Assembly: GCA_003246625.1 (NCBI GenBank)
Contig: QJZR01000009.1
Span: forward strand, 44,824-108,823
Source: Alphaproteobacteria bacterium
GTDB lineage: Bacteria; Pseudomonadota; Alphaproteobacteria; Rhodospirillales; Rhodospirillaceae
DNA length: 64,000 bases
Direction: 5' to 3'
The notes beneath the pieces are model-generated. The model was not told the origin of the DNA and searched no databases. It worked only from the letters and a program-made list of their open reading frames with translations. The translations under genes and the position numbers were made by a program. How positions within the stretch are numbered: position 1 is the stretch's first letter; every line of letters starts with the position of its first letter. Of the stretch, positions 55,414 to 63,771 are shown one piece after another.

Positions 55414-56305
55414 CGGGATCGTCCCGATAGAGGCGCAGCAACGCCTGGGTGCCGTCGGAACCATAGCCGAGGCCGGAAAGCTCGTCGTAACGGCTCTTCG
55501 ACAGGGCCAGGGCGGGCAGGTCCAGGCCCATCGCCGCGGCTTCTTCCAGGGCGATGCCCATGTCCTTGATGAAGTGGTGGATATAGAAGCCGGGATCGAA
55601 GTCCCCCGCCACCATGCGCGGCCCCAGCTTGTTCAACTGGCTGCCGCCCGCCGCGCCGGTACCGATTACCTCCAGCACCGCGGCGGGATCCAGGCCGCTC
55701 CGCTGGGCATAGGCCATGCCTTCGGCGACGCCCATGATAGTGCCCGCGATGACGATCTGGTTGACCATCTTGGCGTGCTGGCCGGAGCCCGCGGGCCCCA
55801 ACAGGCGGATGGTTTTGCCCATCGCCTGGAACAGCGGCATGGCGCGGGCGAAGGCCGTCTCCTCGCCGCCCACCATGATCGCCAGCGTCGCCTCGCGCGC
55901 GCCGACGTCGCCGCCGGAGACCGGGGCATCCAGGGCGGCAAGCCCGCGTGCGGCGGCGGCATCGGCGATCAGCCGGGCCAGCGACGGGTTCGAAGTGGTC
56001 ATGTCGATCAACAGGGTCCCCGGCCGCGCATGGGCGACCAGGCCGGTTTCGTCCAGATAAACCTGCCGCACGTCGATCGGATAGCCGACGATGGTGACGA
56101 CGGCGTCGCAGGCCTGGGCCAGATCGGCGACCGTGTCGTGCCACGTCGCCCCCCGCTCCACCAGAGGGGCCGCCTTTTCGCGGGTCCGGTTGAAGACGTG
56201 CAGGGAGAAACCGGCATCCATCAGATGACCGGCCATGCTTCGTCCCATGATTCCCAGGCCGATGAATCCGACGTTGCGGATCGCGGCGTGCTGTCTGTCT
56301 GCCAC
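55406..56305 (-). CDS. Beta-hydroxyacid dehydrogenase (GarR/3-hydroxyisobutyrate dehydrogenase family)
   Basis: NAD(P)-dependent oxidoreductase of 299 residues. The dinucleotide-binding start VGFIGLGIMGRSMAGHL (residues 12-28), the substrate loop DAPVSGGDVGA (126-136), and the catalytic lysine in GSGQHAKMVNQ (Lys179) define the family; FIKDMGIAL is also conserved. The GTG start at 56305 has GGGGAG seven bases upstream. It may act on tartronate semialdehyde, 3-hydroxyisobutyrate or a related acid. Because it is divergent from a TRAP transporter, a catabolic link to an imported carboxylate is inferred. Confidence 0.87.
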   Translation of the reverse strand: MADRQHAAIRNVGFIGLGIMGRSMAGHLMDAGFSLHVFNRTREKAAPLVERGATWHDTVADLAQACDAVVTIVGYPIDVRQVYLDETGLVAHARPGTLLIDMTTSNPSLARLIADAAAARGLAALDAPVSGGDVGAREATLAIMVGGEETAFARAMPLFQAMGKTIRLLGPAGSGQHAKMVNQIVIAGTIMGVAEGMAYAQRSGLDPAAVLEVIGTGAAGGSQLNKLGPRMVAGDFDPGFYIHHFIKDMGIALEEAAAMGLDLPALALSKSRYDELSGLGYGSDGTQALLRLYRDDPGV

Positions 56306-56406
56306 GGCGTACTCCCCTGTTCCGCGCTCCACGGCGCCCGACAAAAATGGAGGCAAAAGTACGACGAAACAAGGTGCCATGCCGCGAAGAAGATCACACA
56401 GCGCAA

Positions 56407-56437
56407 CCGGAAAACGAAATTTATCGTCATTTTCCGG
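56407..56437. promoter_or_regulatory. Inverted repeat in the reductase/dctP divergent region
   Basis: CCGGAAAA (56407-56414) and TTTTCCGG (56430-56437), perfect 8-bp arms with a 15-base spacer, sit in the middle of the 222-base divergent gap. It is a candidate operator coordinating the TRAP transporter and the reductase; no regulator gene is adjacent. Confidence 0.45.
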
Positions 56438-56527
56438 CCATGCCGTGGTTGAATATTTCCCGCTCCTGGGGCAGAAAGAAGCACACCGCTCTGCAGGCGA
56501 CGCCGTCGCCGTCGAAAGGAACCCGTC

Positions 56528-57538
56528 ATGAACCTCTTCTGCAAAGCCGCCGTCGCCCTGACCGCCGTCATCGCCTTCGGTGCCGCGCCCGCTTCCGCCG
56601 CGCCGTACAAGGCGGAATACACCGTGTCCACCGTTCTGCCCGCGCCCTTCCCCTGGGGAATCGCCGCCGACAAGTGGGCCGCCCTGGTCAAGGAACGCAC
56701 CCAGGGACGCATCAATCTGAAGGTCTATTCCAACGCGCAACTGGTCTCCGGCGACCAGACCAAGGAATTCTCCGCGATGCGCCAGGGGATCATCGACATG
56801 GCGATCGGCTCGACCATCAACTGGTCGCCGCAGATCAAGGAACTCAACCTGTTCTCGCTGCCCTTCCTGCTGCCCGACCACGCGGCGATGGACCGCCTGA
56901 CCCAGGGCCCGGTGGGTGAGAAACTGTTCGAGGTGCTGCGCAAGAAAGGGGTCGAGCCGCTGGGCTGGGCGGAAAACGGCTTCCGCCAGGTGTCCAACTC
57001 GAAGCACCCGATCCGCACCCCCGAGGACATGGCGGGCTTGAAGATCCGCGTCGTCGGTTCGCCGCTGTACAACGACATCTTCTCGGCCCTCGGCGCCAAT
57101 CCGACGCAGATGAGCTGGGCCGACGCCAAGCCCGCGCTGACCACCAAGGCGGTGGACGGCCAGGAAAACCCGATCACCGTCTTCAAGATCGCCAAGATCC
57201 AGGCGGTCGGCCAGGCCTTCATGACCCGCTGGAACTACGTCAACGATCCCCTGATCTTCGCCGTCAACAAGCGAGTGTGGGCCAGCTTCACCCCCGCCGA
57301 CCAGAAGATCCTGCGCGAAGCGGCGATCGAGGCGGGCAAGGCGGGTATCGTCGCCTCTCGCGAGGGGGATGACGCCGCCGCCAAGGAAATCCAGGCCGAG
57401 GGGGTGACCATCACCACCCTGACCCCGGAGGAACGCGCCGCCTTCGTCGCCAAGACCCGCGGCGTCTATGCCGACTGGGCGAAGAAGATCGGCCCCGACC
57501 TGGTCAAGATGGCCGAGAAAAGCATCTCGCAAAAATAA
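56528..57538 (+). CDS. dctP: TRAP transporter solute-binding protein DctP
   Basis: Periplasmic substrate-binding protein of 336 residues with a Sec signal peptide (cleavage after APASAA). The DctP fold is recognisable from the VSTVLPAPFPWGIAADKWAALVKERT opening, SAMRQGIIDMAIG, and PEDMAGLKIRVVGSPLY, containing the arginine that usually binds the substrate carboxylate. It starts the dctPQM operon. The substrate is probably an organic acid, but is not predictable in detail. Confidence 0.93.
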   Translation: MNLFCKAAVALTAVIAFGAAPASAAPYKAEYTVSTVLPAPFPWGIAADKWAALVKERTQGRINLKVYSNAQLVSGDQTKEFSAMRQGIIDMAIGSTINWSPQIKELNLFSLPFLLPDHAAMDRLTQGPVGEKLFEVLRKKGVEPLGWAENGFRQVSNSKHPIRTPEDMAGLKIRVVGSPLYNDIFSALGANPTQMSWADAKPALTTKAVDGQENPITVFKIAKIQAVGQAFMTRWNYVNDPLIFAVNKRVWASFTPADQKILREAAIEAGKAGIVASREGDDAAAKEIQAEGVTITTLTPEERAAFVAKTRGVYADWAKKIGPDLVKMAEKSISQK

Positions 57539-57561
57539 ACGTTTCGTCCCGGAGACTTCCC

Positions 57562-58071
57562 TTGTCCGAACCGACCCCGGATCTCGTCCATGACCAGCCC
57601 CCGCAAGGGGGCCGGTCTTTTCGTATCGACGAAATCCTTTCCGCCGTGTCGATGGCCCTGATCTGCGTGATCAGCCTGGCCAACGTGGTGGTGCGCTACG
57701 CCACCGACGCCTCGTTCGCCTTCACCGAGGAATTCTCGATCTTCCTTCTGGTGTTCATGACCCTGATCGGCACCGCCGCCGCCTTCGCCGGGGACGGCCA
57801 CATCCGTATCACCTTCCTGCGCGACCTGTTTCCCGCCAAACGGCGGCGTTGCGTGGACGCGTTCGCCCTTCTCGCCTCGGCGCTGTTGTTCCTGCTGGTC
57901 CTTTATTACGGCGGCATCTTCGCCTACGAGGAATGGCTGTACGAGGAAACCTCGCCCGGCCTGGGCCTGCCCAACTGGATCTACACGGTCTGGCTGCCGC
58001 TGCTCAGCCTGCTCATCCTGGTGCGTGTCGGCGGCCGCCTGATTCGCCTGTTCCGTTGCGGGGACTGCTGA
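57562..58071 (+). CDS. dctQ: TRAP transporter small permease DctQ
   Basis: Four-span membrane protein of 169 residues. A cytoplasmic N-terminus is followed by AVSMALICVISLANVVVRYATD, FTEEFSIFLLVFMTLIGTAAAF, LFLLVLYYGGIF and a final segment near WLPLLSLLILVRV. The TTG start at 57562 has GGAG upstream. Its stop overlaps the dctM ATG by one base. Confidence 0.92.
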   Translation: MSEPTPDLVHDQPPQGGRSFRIDEILSAVSMALICVISLANVVVRYATDASFAFTEEFSIFLLVFMTLIGTAAAFAGDGHIRITFLRDLFPAKRRRCVDAFALLASALLFLLVLYYGGIFAYEEWLYEETSPGLGLPNWIYTVWLPLLSLLILVRVGGRLIRLFRCGDC

Positions 58072-59369
58072 TGGATCCGTCGCTCGCCCTGTTGACGAGT
58101 TTCATCGTCTTCCTGCTGATCGGCCTGCCGATCGCCGTCGCCCTCGGCCTCGCCGGGGCGATCGGCATCGTTCTCGGCCTGGATGGCTATGCGCTGGCCA
58201 CCATCGGCACCAACACCTACACCGGCATCGCCAAGTATCCGCTGATCGCGATTCCGCTTTTCGTCCTCACCGGGATGATCTTCGAACGCTCCGGCGTCGC
58301 CCACAAGCTGGTGGACTTCGCCTCCGCCCTGGTCGGGCCGCGACGCGGCGGCCTGGCGGTGGTCGCGGTTCTCGTCTGCATGCTGATGGGCGGCATGTCC
58401 GGCTCCGGCCCCGCCGACGCCGCCGCCGTCGCCACGGTGATGATTCCCAGCATGGCGAAGGCCGGATACCCCCGTTCCTTCTCCGCCGGGGTGATCGCCT
58501 CCGCCGCCTCCACCGCCATCCTGATTCCGCCGTCCATCGCCCTGATCGTCTATTCGATCATGGTGCCCGGACTGGACCTGCGCGCCCTGTTCGCGGCGGG
58601 CGCGGTGCCCGGACTGCTGGCCGGTCTGTCGGTGATCATTCCAACCATCTGGATCAGTCGCCGCCACGGTTTCGGACGGCAAGAGGAAACCGCCCGCCCC
58701 CACCTCGGCAAAAGCTTTCTCTCCGCCGTGCCCGGGCTGATGGCCCCGGTGATCATCCTGGGCGGATTGCGCACCGGCGCCTTCACCCCCACCGAAGCGG
58801 CGGTGGTCGCCGTGGCTTACGGCCTGATCGTCGGGCTGTTCATCTATCGGACCCTCACCTGGCACGACATCTACCGCGCCATGGTCGATTCCGCCCAGAC
58901 CTCGGCGGTGATCCTGATCATCATGTCGTTCGCCGGCATCTTCGCCTGGGCGGGCAGCACGCTCGGCGCCTTCGACGAAGGCGCGAAGCTGATGTTCGGC
59001 CTTTCCGACAACTCCACCGTGGTGTTGTTGCTGGTAATGATGGTGCTGCTGCTGGCGGGCATGGTGCTGGACGGCATCTCGATCTACCTGATCACCCTGC
59101 CGCTTCTGATGCCGCTGATGGACCGGTTCGGCTGGAACCCCACCTGGTTCGGCGTGCTGATGGCGATGAACATCGCGATCGGCCAGTTCACGCCGCCGGT
59201 CGCGGTCAACCTGATGGTCACCGCCAAGGTCGGCGGCGTCAGCATCGAGGCGACGACGCGCTGGGTAATCTGGTTCGTCCTGTCGATGGCGTTGACCATC
59301 GGCATGGTCATCGCCATGCCGGAAATCTCGCTGTGGTTGCCACGACTATTGGGCTACGTCGTCGAATGA
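58071..59369 (+). CDS. dctM: TRAP transporter large permease DctM
   Basis: Sodium-coupled permease subunit of 432 residues with about 12 membrane segments, of the ion-transporter superfamily. Signatures are FLLIGLPIAVALGLAG, MLMGGMSGSGPADAAAVATVMIPSM, the helical-hairpin IPPSIALIVYSI, and NIAIGQFTPPVAVNLMVTAKV. It is followed by a clear terminator, so dctPQM is a complete, self-contained operon. Confidence 0.96.
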   Translation: MDPSLALLTSFIVFLLIGLPIAVALGLAGAIGIVLGLDGYALATIGTNTYTGIAKYPLIAIPLFVLTGMIFERSGVAHKLVDFASALVGPRRGGLAVVAVLVCMLMGGMSGSGPADAAAVATVMIPSMAKAGYPRSFSAGVIASAASTAILIPPSIALIVYSIMVPGLDLRALFAAGAVPGLLAGLSVIIPTIWISRRHGFGRQEETARPHLGKSFLSAVPGLMAPVIILGGLRTGAFTPTEAAVVAVAYGLIVGLFIYRTLTWHDIYRAMVDSAQTSAVILIIMSFAGIFAWAGSTLGAFDEGAKLMFGLSDNSTVVLLLVMMVLLLAGMVLDGISIYLITLPLLMPLMDRFGWNPTWFGVLMAMNIAIGQFTPPVAVNLMVTAKVGGVSIEATTRWVIWFVLSMALTIGMVIAMPEISLWLPRLLGYVVE

Positions 59370-59379
59370 TCCCTGGAAG

Positions 59380-59405
59380 AAGCCGCCGCATCCGGCGGCT
59401 TTTTT
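59380..59405 (+). terminator. Rho-independent terminator of dctPQM
   Basis: AAGCCGCCG (59380-59388), CATC loop, CGGCGGCTT (59393-59401), then a run of T continuing to 59405. Confidence 0.93.
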
Positions 59406-59457
59406 CTTTTTCGGCAATCTCTTGAATGGCCCTTCTTGCCGTATGACATTCCTTGAA

Positions 59458-59484
59458 TAAACCATTATGATTGAAGGCCGAACA
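59458..59484 (+). promoter_or_regulatory. Predicted sigma28 (FliA) promoter of the chemoreceptor gene
   Basis: TAAA (59458-59461), exactly 15 bases, then GCCGAACA (59477-59484), compared with the flagellar class III consensus TAAA-N15-GCCGATAA (full -35 core, 6/8 at -10). It lies 68 bases before the chemoreceptor ATG, which fits its function. Confidence 0.62.
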
Positions 59485-59551
59485 TCGGGAATAACCGGTG
59501 CACGCAGGAAAGAGCGAAAAATAAATCGCATCCGCGGGAGGGAACGACACG

Positions 59552-61234
59552 ATGGCAACCAGCGTCTCGAAGAAGGTGTGGCTTCCGATCGTCTTCACCG
59601 CCATAGGTTTCGGCGCGTTGTTGTTCTACAGCCGCGCGGTCGTCGTCGATCAGATGATGGCCGACCGCATTGCGAAGATCCGCACGGTCAGCGAAAGCGC
59701 GGCTTCGGTCGTTTCCCACTACGAACGCGAGGCCACGGCCGGACGCCTGAGCGTCGACGCGGCGCAAGCCGCGGCCAAGGCGGCGTTGCGCGACCTGCGC
59801 TATGACGGCAAGGACGGCTACGTCTACATCTACGCCACCGACGGAACCAATGTGCTTCTTCCCACCAAGCCCCAGGCGGAAGGGAAGAACATGCTCGACC
59901 TGAAGGACCCCTCGGGCTTCGCCATCGTCCGGGATTTCGTCCAGCAAACGTCCGCCCAGGGACACGCCGTCACCCACTACCTGTGGGAAAAACCCGGCAG
60001 CAAGGTGCCGGAGCCAAAGGTCAGCTACACCATCCTGTTCAAGCCCTGGAACTGGATGGTCGGCACCGGCGTCTATGTCGACGACGTCAACGCCGAAAGC
60101 CACGCGATCACCATGCGGCTGCTTGGCATCAGCGCCCTCTTCCTGGTTCTGATCGTCCTGCCCTCGGCCTGGATCGGCCGCCAGATATCCCGCCCGATCA
60201 CGCAGTTGACGCACAGCATGCAGCGTCTGGCGAAGGGCGACCTGGAGGCCGAAATCGCCTTCCGCGGGCGCGGCGACGAAATCGGCGCCATGGCCGACGC
60301 CCTGGAGATTTTCAAGGACAACGCGACGGAACGCCTGCGTCTGGAGACCGAGGCCGAGGCCAAGGAAAAGCAACGGTCCGAGGAACACCGCGAACTGATG
60401 ATGAAACTCGCCGACGACTTCGAAGGCGCGATCGGCGACATCCTGCGCAACACCTCCAGCACCGCGCGTAACTTGACCGAACTCTCCCGCGTCATGGCGG
60501 AAAACGCCGACCGCACGACGAAGGAGGCGGAAACCGTTCGCGTCGCCTCGGACACCGCTTCGCACAACGTCGAAACCGTCGCCTCGGCGGCCGAGGAACT
60601 GACCGCGTCGATCGGCGAAATCGCCTCGCAGGTGCAAGAGGCGGCCAGCAACGCGCGCGAAACCGCGGCGGAGGCGGAAACCGCCAACACCCGCGTCGCC
60701 GCCCTGGCCGAAGGCGCCAACCGCATCGGCGAGGTGATCAACCTGATCAACGACATCGCCAGCCAGACCAACCTGCTGGCGCTGAACGCCACGATCGAGG
60801 CGGCGCGCGCGGGCGACGCGGGCAAGGGCTTCGCCGTGGTGGCGAACGAGGTCAAGACCCTGGCCAACCAGACCGCCAAGGCGACCCAGGAAATCACCGA
60901 ACAGATCAACAGCATCCAGGACGAAACCAAGGCCGTGGTCTCCGCCATCGCCTCGGTGTCGCAGCGCATCGTCGGCATCGACGACGTCACCGCCTCGATC
61001 GCCGCGGCGATCGAGGAACAGACCGCCGCCACCTCGGAAATCAGCCGCAGCGTGCAAGAGGCGGCGCACGGCACCAAGACGGTTTCGGAATCGGTGGGCA
61101 TGGTGGTCGAGGCCGCGACTCAGGCGAACGCCGCCTCCGACAAGCTTTCGTCGGAATGCAAGAACCTGCAGCAGCAGACCACCGACCTCAAGGTGGCGGT
61201 GGACGGCATCCTCTCGGCGATCCGCGAGAACTGA
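59552..61234 (+). CDS. Methyl-accepting chemotaxis protein with single-Cache sensor
   Basis: Transmembrane chemoreceptor of 560 residues. It has membrane segments at about 8-26 and 188-207, and a periplasmic single-Cache domain between them ([37 protein letters not shown]). A HAMP domain follows ([20 protein letters not shown]), then a signalling coiled coil whose tip reads [42 protein letters not shown] precedes the ATG. It should signal through CheA/CheW, which are not in the window. The ligand is unknown. The 3' end overlaps the convergent phosphopantetheinyl transferase gene by 47 bases. Confidence 0.96.
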   Translation: MATSVSKKVWLPIVFTAIGFGALLFYSRAVVVDQMMADRIAKIRTVSESAASVVSHYEREATAGRLSVDAAQAAAKAALRDLRYDGKDGYVYIYATDGTNVLLPTKPQAEGKNMLDLKDPSGFAIVRDFVQQTSAQGHAVTHYLWEKPGSKVPEPKVSYTILFKPWNWMVGTGVYVDDVNAESHAITMRLLGISALFLVLIVLPSAWIGRQISRPITQLTHSMQRLAKGDLEAEIAFRGRGDEIGAMADALEIFKDNATERLRLETEAEAKEKQRSEEHRELMMKLADDFEGAIGDILRNTSSTARNLTELSRVMAENADRTTKEAETVRVASDTASHNVETVASAAEELTASIGEIASQVQEAASNARETAAEAETANTRVAALAEGANRIGEVINLINDIASQTNLLALNATIEAARAGDAGKGFAVVANEVKTLANQTAKATQEITEQINSIQDETKAVVSAIASVSQRIVGIDDVTASIAAAIEEQTAATSEISRSVQEAAHGTKTVSESVGMVVEAATQANAASDKLSSECKNLQQQTTDLKVAVDGILSAIREN

Positions 61235-61913
61235 CCCGGTCCGAAGCCCCGGAAATCGCCGCCGCCGCCTGCCGCAGCAGCAGCCCCTGGGAACCGCCCG
61301 TCGGCGGTGCCCAGGCCACCGCCAGATGGCAACCGCCGAGATCGCGGTGCCCGACGATCCAATCCCGCCCGCTGGCGGCGACGAAGCGCACCCTCCCGCG
61401 CCCTTTCGCCAGCGGCCCGCCGTCCAGCCCCAGGGCGGCGGACAGGCCCGCGCCGCACCCCTTGCCCACCGCCTCGCGCATCGTCCAGAAAGCCAGCAGG
61501 GCGTCGCCGCCGCCGCGGCGAACCGCACGGCATTCCGGCTTGGAGAAATAGGCCTCGGCAACGGCTTGCGCGTTGGGACGCGGCCGCTTCGCCTCGACGT
61601 CGACGCCGACGGCACCGCCGCGGACCACCGCCACGGCGACGAATCGGCCGGAATGGGAAAACGACACGTCCCACCCGGGCGCCGCCAGGCGCGGCCGCCC
61701 GGACGCATCGGCCGCGATCCGCCAGCCGGGAACCGGAAGCAGATGGCGGATCAACGCCCGCCCCAGCAAGAACCGCATGCGCCGCGCCCAAGGCCTAGCC
61801 AGGGCGTCGCGCCGGTCCCCGGGGGTCGCCGCCCGCCACAAACGCCCGCCGTCCCAGCCATCCGCTCGAACGACCGCCACGCGCAATAGGAATTCACGGG
61901 GGATTGCAATCAT
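61188..61913 (-). CDS. 4'-phosphopantetheinyl transferase (Sfp superfamily)
   Basis: Enzyme of 241 residues that attaches phosphopantetheine from CoA to carrier-protein serines. Signatures are [14 protein letters not shown] (84-97), [10 protein letters not shown] (magnesium-binding Asp105, Glu107) and [11 protein letters not shown] (Trp143, Glu147, Lys151). It is divergent from the ketosynthase-like/acyltransferase/ACP genes, whose two ACPs are its likely substrates. The ATG at 61913 lacks a strong ribosome-binding site, so downstream TTG or GTG codons are possible. The C-terminal 16 codons run antisense through the end of the chemoreceptor gene and look unconserved. Confidence 0.87.
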   Translation of the reverse strand: MIAIPREFLLRVAVVRADGWDGGRLWRAATPGDRRDALARPWARRMRFLLGRALIRHLLPVPGWRIAADASGRPRLAAPGWDVSFSHSGRFVAVAVVRGGAVGVDVEAKRPRPNAQAVAEAYFSKPECRAVRRGGGDALLAFWTMREAVGKGCGAGLSAALGLDGGPLAKGRGRVRFVAASGRDWIVGHRDLGGCHLAVAWAPPTGGSQGLLLRQAAAAISGASDRVSSRGSPRGCRPPPP

Positions 61914-62058
61914 GCTAAACAGGCGCTCGGTGGATATGGGGGATAAGGGAACCGGTCGCGTGGGGTGGGGAGACCCCGCGCGGGGGAGCTGGTTTCTCGA
62001 CGCATTCAGACGCTCATATCTTCGATAATTCCGTGCATGGGGGCAAGCGGGACAGATT

Positions 62059-62748
62059 TTGGGTGCGCGCGACGACAAGATTGGCCCCCTGAGCTTCGGC
62101 ATCGACGCCTGGGCCGCCTGGCTTCCCGGACGGGACGCCCTGCTGGCGGGCGGCAACCTTCCGGAAAAGGCCCCCGTGCCGTCCGCCTTACGGCGGCGGA
62201 TCAGCGCCAACGGCAAAAAGGCGCTGGAAGCCGCCTGGACGGTTCTGCCCCGGCAGGGAAGCGCGCCGCGCCTGATCCTGTCCTCGCGCCATGGCGAATA
62301 CGAACGCACCTTCCGCCTGCTGCGGGAAATCGCCACCAGCGGCGAGGTCTCCCCAGCGGATTTCAGCCTGTCGGTTCATCATGCCCTGATCGGCCTTTTG
62401 TCCATCGCCACGCGGAACACGGCTGGCCATACCGCCATCGCCGCCGGAACCGACAGCTTCGGCTTCGCCCTGTTGGAAGCGATTTCCTGCATGAAGGAGG
62501 ACCGCACCCCGGTTCTGCTGATGCACTTCGACGAAAGCCTGCCGCCGGACTATGACCTGGCCGAGGAACCGACCGTGGCGATGGCCCTGCTGCTGTCGCC
62601 GGAAGGCCCGTACGGCATGAGCCTCGCCCCCGCGCGGGACGGTGGTCGCGACTGCCTCGCCTCCGCCTTCGCCGGAATGCTGGCCGGGGGCACCGCCGTC
62701 GCCACAGCGAAAGGGACAAGCATGAACTGGCGGTGGACCCATGAATAA
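62059..62748 (+). CDS. Beta-ketoacyl synthase-like protein, chain-length-factor type
   Basis: A 229-residue protein resembling the N-terminal half of ketosynthases (Ketoacyl-synt_2 type): LSFGIDAWAAWLPGRDAL, LILSSRHGEYERTFRLLREIA, DFSLSVHHALIGLLSIATRN, then TAIAAGTDSFGFALLEA. The segment that holds the nucleophilic cysteine in active synthases reads IAAGTDS, so it cannot condense by itself. Such short proteins partner a full ketosynthase as chain-length factors in aryl-polyene-type clusters. The TTG start at 62059 has a weak ribosome-binding site. It overlaps the acyltransferase gene by eight bases. Confidence 0.78.
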   Translation: MGARDDKIGPLSFGIDAWAAWLPGRDALLAGGNLPEKAPVPSALRRRISANGKKALEAAWTVLPRQGSAPRLILSSRHGEYERTFRLLREIATSGEVSPADFSLSVHHALIGLLSIATRNTAGHTAIAAGTDSFGFALLEAISCMKEDRTPVLLMHFDESLPPDYDLAEEPTVAMALLLSPEGPYGMSLAPARDGGRDCLASAFAGMLAGGTAVATAKGTSMNWRWTHE

Positions 62749-63574
62749 GATCGGCCGCATCTGGAGGGGGTTCGGCACCGCCCTCTTCCTCAGCCTCATC
62801 GGCCTCGGCGGCAGCCTGATGACGTTGACCGTCTTCCCGCTGGTCGCCCTGGTCTTCCGCTCCCCCGAACGGCGGCATTATGCGTTCCGCCAAGTCATCC
62901 ACCACACCTTCAGGGCCTATTGCGGGGCGATCCACCGCATGGGCATCGCCCGCATCGAATTCGTCGAGGCGCAACGCCTGAAATCCCTGCGCGGCCACCT
63001 TCTGATCGCCAATCATCCGTCCCTTCTGGACGTCGTGATGATCATCGCCTCCACGCCGAACGTCCAATGCATCGTCAAGGCCGCCTTGTGGAAGCATCCC
63101 TTCTTCCGCCTGACCGTCGGCGGCGCGGGCTTCATCCGCAACGACATGGAACCGGAAGCCTTGCTGCTAGCCTGCGACGACGCCCTGCGGCGCGGCCAGA
63201 ACCTGATCATCTTCCCGGAAGGCACCCGCACCAGCCCCGGCGCCCTGCCCCGGCTGCAACGCGGTTTCGCCAACCTGGCCATCCACACCCGCGCCGACCT
63301 GCAACTCATCACCATCACCTGCACGCCGCCGATTCTCTTCAAGGGGAACCCCTGGTGGCACGTTCCGGAACGGCGGTCGCACTTCCGCTTGTCGGTTGGC
63401 GAGCAAGTGGACATCGAGGAATACCTAAGATATCCATACCGGACCCTAGGGGCCCGTAAACTCATGACTTTTGTCGAGAACTATTACGCGGAAAAACTGA
63501 CAGATGGACAACCTGGAAACTCAGATCAAAGCCCTGATCGTCGATGCGCTGAAGCTGGAGGATGTGTCTCCTGA
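62741..63574 (+). CDS. Lysophospholipid acyltransferase-family (LPLAT/PlsC) protein
   Basis: Membrane-associated acyltransferase of 277 residues. One or two N-terminal membrane segments (about 12-40) precede the catalytic NHPSLLD (residues 91-97, His92 and Asp97) and the substrate motif IIFPEGTRTSPGAL (157-170). In aryl-polyene-like clusters an enzyme of this type transfers the finished acyl chain to a lipid or glycan acceptor. The last ~23 codons run in another frame through the start of the ACP gene (71-base overlap) and are low in family character. Confidence 0.88.
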   Translation: MNKIGRIWRGFGTALFLSLIGLGGSLMTLTVFPLVALVFRSPERRHYAFRQVIHHTFRAYCGAIHRMGIARIEFVEAQRLKSLRGHLLIANHPSLLDVVMIIASTPNVQCIVKAALWKHPFFRLTVGGAGFIRNDMEPEALLLACDDALRRGQNLIIFPEGTRTSPGALPRLQRGFANLAIHTRADLQLITITCTPPILFKGNPWWHVPERRSHFRLSVGEQVDIEEYLRYPYRTLGARKLMTFVENYYAEKLTDGQPGNSDQSPDRRCAEAGGCVS

Positions 63575-63770
63575 CGAGATCGCGTCCGACGAACCGTTGT
63601 TCGGCGACCAAGGACTCGGCCTGGACTCCATCGACGCGCTGGAATTGGGGGTGGCGATCCGCAAGACCTTCGGCATCAAGATCGAAACCGTGACCGAGGA
63701 AGTCCGCGATCATTTTTCCTGTGTGAGGGCCCTGGCCGCCTTCATCCGCGCGCAAAAGGATGTCCGCTGA
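63504..63770 (+). CDS. Acyl carrier protein 1
   Basis: An 88-residue carrier protein. The phosphopantetheine attachment motif GLGLDSIDALEL has Ser42. Helices before and after fit the ACP fold (IKALIVDALKLEDVSPDEI; VAIRKTFGIKI). It begins inside the acyltransferase gene and ends one base before the second ACP start, indicating tight co-translation. Confidence 0.92.
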   Translation: MDNLETQIKALIVDALKLEDVSPDEIASDEPLFGDQGLGLDSIDALELGVAIRKTFGIKIETVTEEVRDHFSCVRALAAFIRAQKDVR

Positions 63771-63771
63771 G

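Noticed and set aside
59427..59440. TGGC...TTGCC as a sigma54 promoter for the chemoreceptor
   Set aside because: The GG to GC spacing is eight bases instead of ten; the sigma28 match just downstream is far better.
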